DNA of 64,000 bases from Sulfolobus tengchongensis (GTDB lineage Archaea; Thermoproteota; Thermoprotei_A; Sulfolobales; Sulfolobaceae), in assembly GCF_036967215.1 (NCBI RefSeq), contig NZ_CP146016.1, positions 896,501 through 960,500 of the forward strand, read 5' to 3'. A program made the position numbers and the translations under genes. This document shows, piece by piece, positions 34,439 to 44,565 of this stretch. Each line of letters begins with the position of its first letter. The stretch's first letter is position 1. Below the pieces are notes generated by a model. It was given only the letters and a program-made list of their open reading frames with translations, had not been told where the DNA came from and searched no databases.

Positions 34439-35755
34439 GTGATATGCCTATTTATCTTCAGAAGAGATCTGAGATTGGACGATAATACAGGGTTAATTAG
34501 AGCCTTACAAGAATGCGATGAGGTAATACCGGCCTTTATAATAGATCTCAGGCAAGTTGGTGACGAAAATGAATACAAATCTGATTTTGCACTTAACTTT
34601 ATGTTTAATTCACTAAATGAGTTAAATGAAGACCTAAAAGCGCGAGGAGCTAAACTTCACGTTTATAATGGAATAGCTGAAGAAGTTGTTAAGGGTTTAA
34701 TCAAAGATGATATAATTGATGCCGTTTATTTTAATGAGGATTACACACCATTTAGCAAAATGAGAGATGAGATAATAACCCAGTATTGCTTAAAGAACAA
34801 TAAGGCTGTAAGGTCTTTCGAGGATTACCTGCTCGTTTCAAAAGAGGATTTTAAAAACTATAGAAATTTTACATCTTTTTATAATGCAGTTAAGAACAAA
34901 CAAATAAGAAAGCCTCTTACAAATACTTATACTAATTACTATAAAAAGTCCGTAGGAGATGAAGTTGAGTTACCTAATAGACGAGAAGGGAGAGGAGGTA
35001 GAAAGGAGGGCATTGCATTAATTGAGAGGGCTAAGCGAATTAACTATGATAGAAGGGATTATCCAGCTGAGGATAACGTAACATTTCTTTCGCCTCATCT
35101 TAAATTTGGCACAGTCTCAGTTAGAGAAGTTTATCACTCCTTGAGTGATAACCAAAAACTAGTTAGGCAACTTTATTGGAGGGATTTTTATACTTTATTA
35201 GCATACTACAACGAAAGGGTATTCTACGAGCCACTTAAGAAAGAATATAAATGTATCGAATGGGAGAACAATGAGGTTTTATTTAAAGCTTGGACTGAGG
35301 GAAGAACAGGGTATCCAATAATAGATGCGGGAATGAGACAATTAAGTTCCACTGGCTATATGCATAATAGGGTTAGGATGTTAACTGCTTTCTTTCTAGT
35401 TAAGGTTCTTCTAATTGACTGGAGAATTGGTGAAAAGTATTTTGCAACTAAGCTAATAGATTACGATCCTGCAGTTAATAATGGAAACTGGCAATGGGTA
35501 GCCTCCGTAGGAACTGATTACATATTTAGAGTATTTGATCCTTGGAAACAGCAGAAAATTTATGATCCTGACGCAAAATACATTAAAAAGTGGGTAAAAG
35601 AACTATCTGATTATAATCCAGAGATAATCCATAACGCGTATAAATATAATTTAAGGAACTACCCTAAGCCAATAGTGGATTGGAGAATTAGAGTTAATCT
35701 CGCAAAGAAGCTCTATGATAAATGTAAACAAGTTCCTTTTTCGAATTCTCCATAA
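34439..35755 (+). CDS. phr: DNA photolyase (CPD type, cryptochrome/photolyase family)
   Basis: Deoxyribodipyrimidine photolyase of 438 residues. It splits cyclobutane pyrimidine dimers with blue light. The N-terminal Rossmann antenna domain starts with CLFIFRRDLRLDDNTGL. The C-terminal helical FAD domain has LYWRDFYTLL, GYPIIDAGMRQL and the NNGNWQWVASVGTD segment that binds flavin and lesion. The crystal structure of an orthologous Sulfolobus protein is known. The GTG at 34439 fits a leaderless transcript; an ATG at 34443 is out of frame. A strong palindrome precedes its TATA box. Confidence 0.94.
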   Translation: MICLFIFRRDLRLDDNTGLIRALQECDEVIPAFIIDLRQVGDENEYKSDFALNFMFNSLNELNEDLKARGAKLHVYNGIAEEVVKGLIKDDIIDAVYFNEDYTPFSKMRDEIITQYCLKNNKAVRSFEDYLLVSKEDFKNYRNFTSFYNAVKNKQIRKPLTNTYTNYYKKSVGDEVELPNRREGRGGRKEGIALIERAKRINYDRRDYPAEDNVTFLSPHLKFGTVSVREVYHSLSDNQKLVRQLYWRDFYTLLAYYNERVFYEPLKKEYKCIEWENNEVLFKAWTEGRTGYPIIDAGMRQLSSTGYMHNRVRMLTAFFLVKVLLIDWRIGEKYFATKLIDYDPAVNNGNWQWVASVGTDYIFRVFDPWKQQKIYDPDAKYIKKWVKELSDYNPEIIHNAYKYNLRNYPKPIVDWRIRVNLAKKLYDKCKQVPFSNSP

Positions 35756-35814
35756 CGCTGAAGTTTAGATATTCGTAAGAAATGCTTATTTATTAATATT
35801 TTAAACTTTAACTG

Positions 35815-37062
35815 ATGTCTAACAAAACGTTAACGGAAAAAATTTTAAGTAGAGCGTCTGGGAAGGATGTATCACCTGGAGATGTAATAGAAGCTAAGGT
35901 CGATATAGTTGCATTTCACGATTTAACTGGGTATCACGTTATTGAAGTAATGGAAAAAGCGAATATGATGAAGGTTTTTGATAAAAATAAGCTAGTAATA
36001 GCATTTGATCATCTAGCACCACCACCCGATGTGAGAAGTGCCGAAATACAAGGGTATATAAGAAAGTTCGTAAAGAGTGAAGGAATACCAAACTTCTATG
36101 ATATAAATTACGGAATCTTGCATGAGGTACTAATAGAACAATATGCAAATCCCGGTCAGGTTATTTTAGCAGCAGATAGCCACACTACCACCTCTGGTGC
36201 TGTAGGAGCTTTTGCACAAGGTATGGGAGCTAGTGATATAGCTGCTGCAGTAATAACTGGAAAAACTTGGCTTGTAGTACCACAACCATTTAAGGTAGTG
36301 CTGGAGGGCAAACCAGCAAAATGGATAACAGGTAAGGATGTAGCATTAAAATTATTAGGTGACTTTAAGGCTGACTACTTTAATGGCATGTCTATAGAAA
36401 TTTACGTTAAGGAGCCATTAAGCTTTCCAATGGATTATAGGGCTACAACATCAAATATGGGAATCGAAATGAACGCTGATGCTCTGATGTTTATACCAGA
36501 TCAAGAAACCAAAAGGTATATCAAGGAGATGAGAGGATATGAGCCAGAATTAGTTACCCCAGATGAGGGTGCTAAATACGTCGATGAGTATACTATTCAA
36601 TTAGACAAAATGGAACCATTAGTAGCAGCGCCACATAGTGTAGATAACGTGAAAGTTGTTAATGAATTAGAGGGAACTCCAGTAGATCAAGTTTACATAG
36701 GGTCTTGTACAAATGGGAGGCTAAGTGATTTTGAGATAGCTGCAAAGATTATGAAAGGAAAGAAGGTTAAGAGTAGGTGCATCGCAATCCCAGCATCATA
36801 TAGGATGTTTAAAGAAGCTCTTGAGAGAGGATACATACAAACATTAGTGGATGCTGGATGTATTGTAACATATGGTACATGCGGTCCGTGTTTAGGTGGG
36901 CATTTCGGTATTGCTGGCCCTGGTGAAAATATAGTCTCAACTAGCTCAAGGAACTTTAAAGGAAGAATGGGAAGTAATGATGCAAAGGTTTACTTATCTG
37001 GTCCTGCTGTTGCCGCAATTAGTGCAATAGAGGGTAAAATTACTGATCCTAGGGTGATCTGA
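35815..37062 (+). CDS. leuC: 3-isopropylmalate dehydratase / homoaconitase large subunit
   Basis: Aconitase-family large subunit of 415 residues. Iron-sulfur ligands are C298 (GSCTNGR), C356 and C359 ([11 protein letters not shown]). Substrate-region motifs [13 protein letters not shown] (121-133) and the SYRMFKEAL segment are typical of archaeal LeuC. It isomerises 2- to 3-isopropylmalate in leucine synthesis; the archaeal group can also act on homocitrate for lysine synthesis, and Sulfolobales use that lysine route, so a dual role is possible. The ATG at 35815 is followed by leuD after one base, so both are translated together. Confidence 0.92.
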   Translation: MSNKTLTEKILSRASGKDVSPGDVIEAKVDIVAFHDLTGYHVIEVMEKANMMKVFDKNKLVIAFDHLAPPPDVRSAEIQGYIRKFVKSEGIPNFYDINYGILHEVLIEQYANPGQVILAADSHTTTSGAVGAFAQGMGASDIAAAVITGKTWLVVPQPFKVVLEGKPAKWITGKDVALKLLGDFKADYFNGMSIEIYVKEPLSFPMDYRATTSNMGIEMNADALMFIPDQETKRYIKEMRGYEPELVTPDEGAKYVDEYTIQLDKMEPLVAAPHSVDNVKVVNELEGTPVDQVYIGSCTNGRLSDFEIAAKIMKGKKVKSRCIAIPASYRMFKEALERGYIQTLVDAGCIVTYGTCGPCLGGHFGIAGPGENIVSTSSRNFKGRMGSNDAKVYLSGPAVAAISAIEGKITDPRVI

Positions 37063-37063
37063 A

Positions 37064-37561
37064 ATGATAATTGAAGGCCCTGTAATGAAATTTGGAGATA
37101 AAATAGATACGGATATCATAATTCCTGCTAGGTACTTAAAATACACGGATCCACAATATTTAGCCCAACATGCTATGGAACCTTTAGATCCGGAATTTTA
37201 TAAGAAAGCGTCAAAAGGCGTTATAATAGTTGCTGGTAAAGTATTTGGAATGGGTTCTTCTAGAGAACAAGCTGCTATAGCTCTAAAAGCTGCGGGAGTT
37301 AAGGCTGTTATTGCGGAATCTTTTGCTAGAATATTTTATAGAAATGCCATAAATAATGGTTTGCCGGTAATAACGTTACCTAATGCTACCAAGGAGATTA
37401 ATGAAAATACGTACGTTAAGGTTAATGTCGAAACTGGTGAAATCACAGTAGGAAATAAGGTCCTTAAGGGAAAGGGAATAACTGGTATGGCGTTAGAGAT
37501 CTTGCAATCTGGGGGCATAATGGAATATTTAAAAAAGATGCAGACAGTTAACCGAAACTAA
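37064..37561 (+). CDS. leuD: 3-isopropylmalate dehydratase / homoaconitase small subunit
   Basis: Small subunit (swivel domain) of 165 residues, the archaeal length. The N-terminus [17 protein letters not shown] and the substrate-binding motif [18 protein letters not shown] are intact. The YLKYTD-like loop after the N-terminal strand, which selects between isopropylmalate and homoaconitate, reads [15 protein letters not shown]. It pairs with the large subunit directly upstream (stop and ATG separated by one base). The reaction is the dehydration/hydration step in leucine and possibly lysine biosynthesis. Confidence 0.92.
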   Translation: MIIEGPVMKFGDKIDTDIIIPARYLKYTDPQYLAQHAMEPLDPEFYKKASKGVIIVAGKVFGMGSSREQAAIALKAAGVKAVIAESFARIFYRNAINNGLPVITLPNATKEINENTYVKVNVETGEITVGNKVLKGKGITGMALEILQSGGIMEYLKKMQTVNRN

Positions 37562-37596
37562 AAAGTTTATTTTTTAGTTTTTAAATAGAATTACTT

Positions 37597-37839
37597 GTGA
37601 AGTGGATTATTATCAGTCTACTCTCACTGGCATTTACAATTGTTGACTACAAGATAGGTTTAGAGGTTACGAGAATAACCTATGGGTATACTGTATATCA
37701 GCTCATGAACTCAATACCTTTTAACGTAATATATTTTTGCCTAATCTTTCTTGTGGAGCTAATAATTATGCGATCATTATTGAAAATTAGAAAAATCATT
37801 ACTGTATTGAGATATAGGAAAAATAATTTAACAACATAA
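37597..37839 (+). CDS. Small membrane protein with two helices
   Basis: An 80-residue protein with two hydrophobic segments (about residues 3-22 and 41-58) and a basic C-terminus (KIRKIITVLRYRKNN). No family recognised. The GTG at 37597 follows TTTTTAAATAG at 37575-37586, a TATA-like segment at a shorter distance than usual. It stands between leuD and an ABC transporter on the same strand and could be a small transporter subunit, without further evidence. Confidence 0.55.
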   Translation: MKWIIISLLSLAFTIVDYKIGLEVTRITYGYTVYQLMNSIPFNVIYFCLIFLVELIIMRSLLKIRKIITVLRYRKNNLTT

Positions 37840-37927
37840 TAACAATACGAAAAATGTGTCGAAAAGCTTTTAAGAATTTATAAAAAGAAAGAAAGACGGT
37901 GAAGCTGTTGGAAGAATCCTAGAGGCC

Positions 37928-38677
37928 TTGGAGATAGCTTATGCTTATCCTAATGGTTATCTAGTATTTGAAAATGTTAATCTATATACTAAGGATAGGG
38001 AACTTATTGCAATAGTTGGGCCATCTGGCGTAGGCAAATCCACATTATTAAGAGTATTGGGTGGATTTATTAAGCCGCTTAAGGGAGAAATCAGGCTACT
38101 TGGGAAAAGAATCACAGAGCCCACCCCTAAAATAGCATTAATTCACCAATCAATAGCTACTTTTCCTTGGCTTACTGCGTTAGAGAACGTTAAACTAGGT
38201 CTAAAATACAAAAAGTTATCGAAAGAAGAAGAAAATAAAGTAGCTAAGCATATGCTGGAAATAGTAGGACTTCAAGGCTTTGAGGATTTTTACCCTAAAC
38301 AAATGAGTGGAGGTATGAGGCAAAGAATTGCAATAGCCAGAGCACTGGCTGCAAATCCATTAGTGCTACTAATGGATGAGCCTTTTTCACATTTAGATGA
38401 GTTAACTGCAGAAGGTTTGAGACAAGAAATTTACTCAATGCTATTTAATGAGGCAACTACGTTACATAGCGTAGTTTTAGTCTCTCATAACCTCAGTGAA
38501 GTTGTTGAATTAGCAGATAGAGTTTATGTTCTAAATGGCAGACCCGCATCAATAATAGGAGAGGTTGAAATTAAATTGGAAAGACCTAGAAATCCTAAAG
38601 ATGAAGAATTTCAAGAGTACCTTGATGTGCTTTACGCACTTTTGACTCCAATAAAGAAGAGAGGCGAAGAAATGTGA
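37928..38677 (+). CDS. ABC transporter ATP-binding protein
   Basis: Nucleotide-binding subunit of 249 residues, like those for nitrate, sulfonate or taurine (SsuB/TauB type). Walker A GPSGVGKST is near residues 33-41, signature SGGMRQRIAIARA near 125-137, Walker B LVLLMDEP near 144-151, and the switch His is in VVLVSHNLSE. The TTG at 37928 is chosen, preceded by GAGG at 37921-37924; the frame is open further upstream to 37874 but offers no start codon. It overlaps the permease gene by four bases. No substrate-binding protein gene is adjacent. Confidence 0.87.
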   Translation: MEIAYAYPNGYLVFENVNLYTKDRELIAIVGPSGVGKSTLLRVLGGFIKPLKGEIRLLGKRITEPTPKIALIHQSIATFPWLTALENVKLGLKYKKLSKEEENKVAKHMLEIVGLQGFEDFYPKQMSGGMRQRIAIARALAANPLVLLMDEPFSHLDELTAEGLRQEIYSMLFNEATTLHSVVLVSHNLSEVVELADRVYVLNGRPASIIGEVEIKLERPRNPKDEEFQEYLDVLYALLTPIKKRGEEM

Positions 38678-40290
38678 ATGAGCTCCTTTTAATGTTGTTA
38701 GCTTCATTAGCCTCGTTAGGAAGAGTATTTCTCACAATAGGTCTATCAATAGTAACTGGATGGTTTCTGGGATATTTAGCAATAAAGAATAAAGCCTTCG
38801 AAAATATTTATATCTCACTTATAGAGGTTTTTGAATCTGTTCCCGTAATTTCGTTCTTTCCCGTAGTTTTAATATTCTTCGTATACAGAATTGGAGGGTA
38901 TTTGGGAATAGAGCTTGCGGTTGATTTCCTAGTTTTCACTGCAGTTGTGTGGAACATATGGATTGGAATATATCAAGCTTTCAAGACTATCCCGAACGAT
39001 CTTTTAGAAGTTAGTGAAAATTTTAGATTTGGATTCTTGGGTAAGATGTCTAAATTGTACATTCCATATTCTTGGCCTAGAATTGCGGCAAATCTCATTC
39101 CTAGTTTTGCTGATGCTTTCTTTTACATTGCAGTAAGTGAGGTTTTTTCCATAGGCAGTACTGGATATCATGTATTTGGTATAGGCGCGTTAATAGCTGA
39201 ATTCACTGCGCTACAAGAGTACAAACTAGCTCTAGAGGGACTGGGAATACTTGCGATCTTTGTAGGTTTATTCACGTACTTACTGAGACAATTTGCAAAC
39301 TACACCGTATCAAGATATGGGCTAGATACTGAGGTAAAAGTCACTAGGAGAGGCAGAATAAGAGTAAGATATACTACTAGAATATCTAATACTATAGCAC
39401 CATTTACCAAACTATCTAAATATGTGACAAGAATTGGCATCATTAGAAGTAGGACTACAGATGAAGAGGAAATTAGAAGAACATTGCCTTGGAGGTATTT
39501 AGGGATTTCAATTGCAGTGCTATTCTTAGGACTAATAATTTATGGTGCATTTTCAACTATATCTTCAGTGCCAGTAAGCGTATGGCGTTATTTAATTTCT
39601 ACTACTCCTAATGACCTCTTGAATCTATTAATAGATTATATAAGAGTAATTTTCATAGCTGCTATTAGTTTGGTTTTCTCAATATTCTTAGGATATTTCA
39701 TAGTCACCCATGAAAGAGTAGAAAAAGTATTAATACCTTTAATACAAACTTACGCCTCATTTCCCGCCCCAGCCTATTTTCCACTACTGTTCATAGCCAC
39801 AATCAGTTTTATTCATAATGTGTTTGGAGACTGGACGACTGAGTTCTATGTAATACTTTTAGGTTTTATTTCTACCTTCTATTACGTATTTTACAGTTAC
39901 TGGCTTGGTATAAAGAACATGCCTAATCAATATTGGGAAATAATGAAGAATTATAATTTCTCTTTTTGGCAAAAGCTGAGATATGTCATAATACCTTCTA
40001 CCTTTCCATACATAATAGCCGGTGTTTCTAGTACTATTAATAGTGCATGGGGAGGGCTAGCAATAGGAGAATACTGGCAAAACATTTATGATGATTATAC
40101 ACTTCAAGTTAGACATGGAATAATGAAGAGTATAGCCGTAGCTACTGCAAATGGAAACATACCTCTTGCCTCATGGGATTCTCTCTTATTTGGAATAGTG
40201 GTAATAATATATTCAATATTCTTCACCAGAAAAATGATAGATCTGGCCAGGGAGAAGTACATAGCAGAGGAGGGAATTTATCTAGCATAA
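38674..40290 (+). CDS. ABC transporter permease with two fused domains
   Basis: A 538-residue membrane protein holding two binding-protein-dependent permease domains in one chain (about residues 5-210 and 285-525), each with six or so helices and an EAA-like cytoplasmic loop (NDLLEVSENFRFGFLGKMSK and NQYWEIMKNYNFSFWQKLRY). The linker (about 215-265) is basic. Fused half-permeases like this occur in archaeal SsuC/TauC relatives. The start is GTG at 38674, overlapping the ATPase stop. Substrate unknown; nitrate, sulfonate or other anions are the usual ones of the family. Confidence 0.85.
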   Translation: MNELLLMLLASLASLGRVFLTIGLSIVTGWFLGYLAIKNKAFENIYISLIEVFESVPVISFFPVVLIFFVYRIGGYLGIELAVDFLVFTAVVWNIWIGIYQAFKTIPNDLLEVSENFRFGFLGKMSKLYIPYSWPRIAANLIPSFADAFFYIAVSEVFSIGSTGYHVFGIGALIAEFTALQEYKLALEGLGILAIFVGLFTYLLRQFANYTVSRYGLDTEVKVTRRGRIRVRYTTRISNTIAPFTKLSKYVTRIGIIRSRTTDEEEIRRTLPWRYLGISIAVLFLGLIIYGAFSTISSVPVSVWRYLISTTPNDLLNLLIDYIRVIFIAAISLVFSIFLGYFIVTHERVEKVLIPLIQTYASFPAPAYFPLLFIATISFIHNVFGDWTTEFYVILLGFISTFYYVFYSYWLGIKNMPNQYWEIMKNYNFSFWQKLRYVIIPSTFPYIIAGVSSTINSAWGGLAIGEYWQNIYDDYTLQVRHGIMKSIAVATANGNIPLASWDSLLFGIVVIIYSIFFTRKMIDLAREKYIAEEGIYLA

Positions 40291-40736
40291 TACTCAGCGT
40301 TCGCGCATCTCCTCACTTATCAGTTCCCGGATTCGTCATCCTCAACTATAACTAACGTTGATCATATTTAAATTTTCGCAATAGCCGGAACTTCAAACTG
40401 ACTTCCTCATCACTACGAAGCGACCATAGTTCCCCTTATCGATTCGGAGTTACAACTCTCTTAAGTTGAGTCACGTTTTATGATGGTTTAATCTTATTGT
40501 TTCAAATAAAAACTAGAAGTAATAGTTTTGTAGGATAATTTTTAGGTTTACCGCAAAGAGTCAAGACTCTCTGTCCGCTATAGGAAGCTTATTATCCGCA
40601 CCTCTGTAAATTATTTTAAAAAATTGAAAGCTAGAGCATATAAACGACTTTGTAATGAAAAATTTTTAAAAAAATCATAGGGCTCAAAATACTAGTGTTA
40701 AAAACTTTTAAACCAGTTCAACTATATTAGTATATC
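40291..40736. other. Intergenic stretch before the carboxylase operon
   Basis: 446 bp without a recognisable gene. The segment 40565-40615 (GGAAGCTTATTATCCGCACC then TCTGTAAATTATTT) weakly resembles 18385-18412 and may be insertion debris. A TATA-like CTTTTAAAC near 40705-40713 lies about 28 nt before the ATG at 40737, so the operon is probably leaderless. Confidence 0.45.
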
Positions 40737-42269
40737 ATGCCTCCTTTTAATAAAATTCTCGTTGCTAATCGAGGAGAAATCGCAATAAGAGTTATGAAAG
40801 CTATAAAGGAAATGGGGATGAAAGCCGTTGCCGTGTATTCTGATGCTGATAAGTATGCTCCGCATGTGAAATACGCAGATGAGGCTTACTGGATAGGTCC
40901 ACCTCCAGCACTAGAGAGTTATTTAAATATTGAAAGAATAATAGACGTTGCCGAAAAAGCACATGTAGACGCCATTCACCCAGGCTATGGTTTTCTTTCT
41001 GAGAATGCTAAATTTGTAGAAGCTGTAGAAAAAGCGGGAATGACATTCATAGGGCCTTCCTCATTGGTAATGAATAGGATTAAAGACAAATTAGAGGGAA
41101 AAATGATAGCAAGAAAGGCAGGCGTACCCACATCTCCCGGTCCCCTTACACCAATTGAGAGTGTAGATGAGGCCTTAAAGGTAGCAAATGAAATAGGATA
41201 TCCAATAATGCTAAAAGCTGCTGGAGGTGGTGCAGGCGTAGGTATAATAAGAGTTGATAATCCAAATGAGCTAGCCGAGGCTTTTGAAAGAAGTAAAAGG
41301 CTTGCTTATTCTGCCTTTGGCAGAGCGGAAATATATATAGAAAAGGCAGCTATAAAACCAAAACATATTGAAACCCAACTTATAGGAGACAAGTACGGAA
41401 ATTACGTGGTAGCATTTGAAAGGGAATGTACGATTCAAAGAAGAAATCAGAAGTTAATTGAGGAGGCACCGTCACCTTCAATTACTGATGAGGAGAGAAA
41501 AGAGATCATCGAAGCCTCAATCAGGTTTGGAAAGGAAATCAATTACTTTACATTAGGTACAATGGAGTTCGTATTTTCACCTATTACTCGTGAATTTTAC
41601 TTCTTAGAAATCAACAAGAGAGTGCAGGTAGAACATACAGTTACCGAATTGATTACTGGCATAGACTTAGTCAAATTACAAATAAGACTCGCAGCTGGCG
41701 AATATCTACCATTTTCACAAGAGGATCTGAGAATAAGAGGGCATGCAATACAGTTCAGGATCAATGCTGAAGATCCGTTAAGTAATTTCACTCCACAGTC
41801 TGGCTACATAACGTACTATAAGGAGCCTACAGGGCCCGGAATAAGAGTTGATAGTGGAATAGAAGCTGGTACGTGGGTCCCTCCATATTATGATCCTTTA
41901 GTATCTAAGTTAATAGTCTACGGTCAGAGTAGAGATTACGCTATCCAGGTTGGTTTAAGAGCGTTAAATGATTATAAAATAGGTGGCGTGAGAACTACAA
42001 TACCTTTGTATAAATTGATCTTGCAAGATCCAGATTTTTGGGAAGGAAACTTTACTACTGCGTATATCTCTGAAAAGATAGATCATTTCACAAATATACT
42101 GAAGCAAGAACAAGAGGCACAAATTGCAATAGTAGCATCGTTATATAACAGAGGATTACTAAAGAGGAGGAAAGTTGAGGACAGACAGAAGGTTATTATA
42201 AATAGCCAGAAGAGTAACTGGAAGACATATGGCATTATTTCTCAATCGAGTCCAAGGGTGTTATGGTGA
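40737..42269 (+). CDS. accC: Acetyl-CoA/propionyl-CoA carboxylase, biotin carboxylase subunit
   Basis: Biotin carboxylase of 510 residues. The ATP-grasp features are present: FNKILVANRGEIAIRVMKA at the start, HPGYGFLSENAKF near 81-93, the glycine-rich KAAGGGAGVGI loop near 159-169, and the catalytic MEFVFS and EINKRVQVEHTVTE segments near 276-301. It carboxylates biotin on the carrier encoded next door. In Sulfolobales one bifunctional enzyme carboxylates acetyl-CoA and propionyl-CoA in the 3-hydroxypropionate/4-hydroxybutyrate cycle. The ATG is at 40737. Its end overlaps the carrier gene by up to seven bases. Confidence 0.95.
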   Translation: MPPFNKILVANRGEIAIRVMKAIKEMGMKAVAVYSDADKYAPHVKYADEAYWIGPPPALESYLNIERIIDVAEKAHVDAIHPGYGFLSENAKFVEAVEKAGMTFIGPSSLVMNRIKDKLEGKMIARKAGVPTSPGPLTPIESVDEALKVANEIGYPIMLKAAGGGAGVGIIRVDNPNELAEAFERSKRLAYSAFGRAEIYIEKAAIKPKHIETQLIGDKYGNYVVAFERECTIQRRNQKLIEEAPSPSITDEERKEIIEASIRFGKEINYFTLGTMEFVFSPITREFYFLEINKRVQVEHTVTELITGIDLVKLQIRLAAGEYLPFSQEDLRIRGHAIQFRINAEDPLSNFTPQSGYITYYKEPTGPGIRVDSGIEAGTWVPPYYDPLVSKLIVYGQSRDYAIQVGLRALNDYKIGGVRTTIPLYKLILQDPDFWEGNFTTAYISEKIDHFTNILKQEQEAQIAIVASLYNRGLLKRRKVEDRQKVIINSQKSNWKTYGIISQSSPRVLW

Positions 42270-42778
42270 TGAAGCTAATTAGAGTTCACACTGAATTAGG
42301 AGATGTTCACTTAGTGTCGTACGATAAAGTTGAGAACAATATTGATATAGTTAAGATAGGAGATAAGGAGTACGTAGTTAAATACCTAGGCCCCGGAACT
42401 AGGGAAAATGAATATCTATTTGAAATTGATGGTAAGAGATATTATGTCATTATGGAGTCAGATGGTACATTAGTATTTAACAACCAAGATTTTTTAAGAC
42501 TAGATAGAATAACCGAGATTCCCATAAAAGAGGGAGAACGCGTAGAAGAAGTAATAAAAGGTAAAGAGGGCGAGGTAGTATCCCCATTGTTTGGAAGAGT
42601 AGTCAAAATTAGAGTAAAAGAAGGTGATGCAGTAAATAAAGGACAGCCACTGTTATCTATAGAGGCAATGAAAGCCGAAACAGTAATTTCAGCACCAATA
42701 GGCGGTATAGTCCAGAAAATTTTAGTGAAAGAAGGTCAAGGCGTTAAGAAAGGTGATATTCTAATCGTTATAAAGTGA
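42263..42778 (+). CDS. accB: Biotin carboxyl carrier protein subunit
   Basis: A 171-residue carrier subunit. The C-terminal biotinyl domain has the attachment lysine in EAMKAE (about residue 136) with flanking glycine turns (EGDAVNKGQPLLSIEAMK). The N-terminal half mediates assembly. The ATG at 42263 gives MVMKLIRVHT; an ATG at 42269, overlapping the accC stop as TGATG, is equally good and would shorten it by two residues. It sits between accC and the carboxyltransferase gene and is co-translated with both. Confidence 0.93.
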   Translation: MVMKLIRVHTELGDVHLVSYDKVENNIDIVKIGDKEYVVKYLGPGTRENEYLFEIDGKRYYVIMESDGTLVFNNQDFLRLDRITEIPIKEGERVEEVIKGKEGEVVSPLFGRVVKIRVKEGDAVNKGQPLLSIEAMKAETVISAPIGGIVQKILVKEGQGVKKGDILIVIK

Positions 42779-42791
42779 ATGTATCCCTCTT

Positions 42792-42799
42792 GGAGGTGA
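42792..42799 (+). promoter_or_regulatory. Shine-Dalgarno site setting the pccB start
   Basis: GGAGGTGA at 42792-42799 is a near-perfect Shine-Dalgarno sequence and lies five bases before the ATG at 42805. It argues for this start over the GTG at 42775, which overlaps the carrier gene stop but has no such site. Confidence 0.8.
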
Positions 42800-42804
42800 A
42801 ACAT

Positions 42805-44370
42805 ATGGCTTTATATGAAAAACCGCCTATGGATAAATTAATAGAAGAGCTTAAGGTATTAAAGGAGAAAGTAAATAAAGGGGGAGGAGAGGAAAAGGTA
42901 AACTTCCAACATAGTAAGGGAAAGCTGACTGCTAGAGAAAGACTTCAACTACTTTTTGATGAGGGATCGTTTAGTGAGATCCTTACTTTTGCGACTACTA
43001 GGTCAACAGAATTTGGGTTAAATAAATTCTATGGGGACGGCGTAATAACAGGATGGGGAAAAATTGATGGTAGGCAAGTTTTTGCTTATGCCCAAGACTT
43101 TACAGTATTAGGAGGAAGCCTAGGAGAGACTCATGCTAGTAAAATAGTTAGAGTATATGAGCTGGCGTTAAAAGTAGGTGCACCAGTTATAGGGATAAAT
43201 GATTCTGGAGGAGCGAGAATACAAGAAGGTGCGTTATCTTTAGAGGGATATGGAGCGGTATTTAAGATGAACGTAATGGCATCTGGAGTAATTCCGCAAA
43301 TTACAATTATGGCAGGGCCCGCTGCCGGCGGCGCAGTATACTCTCCTGCATTAACTGATTTCATAATCATGATAAAAGGCGATGCTTATTACATGTTTGT
43401 TACCGGACCAGAGATAACCAAAGTGTCAATCGGTGAGGAGGTAAGTTATCAAGATTTAGGTGGTGCTATCGTCCATGCAACTAAATCTGGCGTAGTCCAT
43501 TTCGTGGCAGAAAATGAACAAGATGCCATTAATATAGCTAAGAGGCTATTATCTTATTTGCCTTCAAACAATATGGAAGAGCCTCCGTATATGGATACTA
43601 ATGATCAAGGTGAGAGAGAACTAAAAGGAGTGGAATCTATAGTACCAACGGATCCATTGAAACCATTTGATATAAGAGATCTAATATATAACTTAGTTGA
43701 TAATGGTGAATTTCTAGAGGTACATAAGTTATGGGCGCAAAATATTACTGTGGGATTTGGACGAATTAACGGAAATGTTGTAGGTATTGTGGCTAATAAT
43801 TCTGCGTATTATGGAGGAGCTATAGATGTTGATGCCGCAGATAAGGCAGCGAGATTTATTAGATTTTGCGATGCATTCAACATACCATTAATCAGTCTGG
43901 TAGACACCCCTGGGTATGTTCCGGGAACCGACCAAGAATATAGGGGGATAATAAGGCACGGTGCAAAAATGTTATATGCCTTTGCAGAAGCAACTGTACC
44001 GAAGATTACAGTTATTGTGAGAAGGTCTTATGGTGGCGCTCATATTGCTATGAGTATAAAGAGTTTAGGTGCTGACTTAGTATACGCTTGGCCCTCGGCT
44101 GAAATAGCGGTTACTGGGCCAGAAGGTGCTGTAAGAATATTATACAGGAAGGATCTACAAAATGCACAAAATCCAGAAGATCTACTAAAGGAAAAAATCT
44201 CTGAATACAGAAAACTATTTGCTAATCCTTATTGGGCTGCAGAGAAAGGTTTAATAGACGACGTTATTGAGCCTAAAGATACTAGAAAGATTATATCGAG
44301 AGCCCTAGAAATTCTAAAAAACAAGAGAGAGTTTAGATATCCTAAGAAACATGGGAATATACCACTATGA
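42805..44370 (+). CDS. pccB: Acetyl-CoA/propionyl-CoA carboxylase, carboxyltransferase subunit
   Basis: Carboxyltransferase of 521 residues with two crotonase-like domains. The N-terminal half contains the acyl-CoA site (GDGVITGWGKIDGRQVF, GAPVIGINDSGGARIQEG, GPAAGGAVYSPALTDF). The C-terminal half contains the carboxybiotin site (VDTPGYVPGTDQEYRGIIRH, KSLGADLVYAWPSAEIAVTG). It transfers CO2 from biotin to acetyl-CoA or propionyl-CoA. The start is the ATG at 42805 (MALYEKPPMDKL), which has a strong Shine-Dalgarno. It is the last gene of the accC-accB-pccB operon. Confidence 0.95.
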   Translation: MALYEKPPMDKLIEELKVLKEKVNKGGGEEKVNFQHSKGKLTARERLQLLFDEGSFSEILTFATTRSTEFGLNKFYGDGVITGWGKIDGRQVFAYAQDFTVLGGSLGETHASKIVRVYELALKVGAPVIGINDSGGARIQEGALSLEGYGAVFKMNVMASGVIPQITIMAGPAAGGAVYSPALTDFIIMIKGDAYYMFVTGPEITKVSIGEEVSYQDLGGAIVHATKSGVVHFVAENEQDAINIAKRLLSYLPSNNMEEPPYMDTNDQGERELKGVESIVPTDPLKPFDIRDLIYNLVDNGEFLEVHKLWAQNITVGFGRINGNVVGIVANNSAYYGGAIDVDAADKAARFIRFCDAFNIPLISLVDTPGYVPGTDQEYRGIIRHGAKMLYAFAEATVPKITVIVRRSYGGAHIAMSIKSLGADLVYAWPSAEIAVTGPEGAVRILYRKDLQNAQNPEDLLKEKISEYRKLFANPYWAAEKGLIDDVIEPKDTRKIISRALEILKNKREFRYPKKHGNIPL

Positions 44371-44565
44371 AGAGAGTGCTAACGACTAACATTTATATTC
44401 TTTTTAACTATGTCTCGCATGCGTGAAAAACTGGGATTGAGAATTACTCAAATAAATGTTATCCTTGAAAAAATTACCACTATTTTCTCTTTTTATGTGA
44501 ATATAAACGATAAATCATAAAAACGCAACTAATGTATGGAAAACCTAATTTAACGTTATGAGGAA

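Noticed and set aside
40400-40450. GTGATGA on the minus strand as a C box
   Set aside because: No CTGA box D follows within guide distance.
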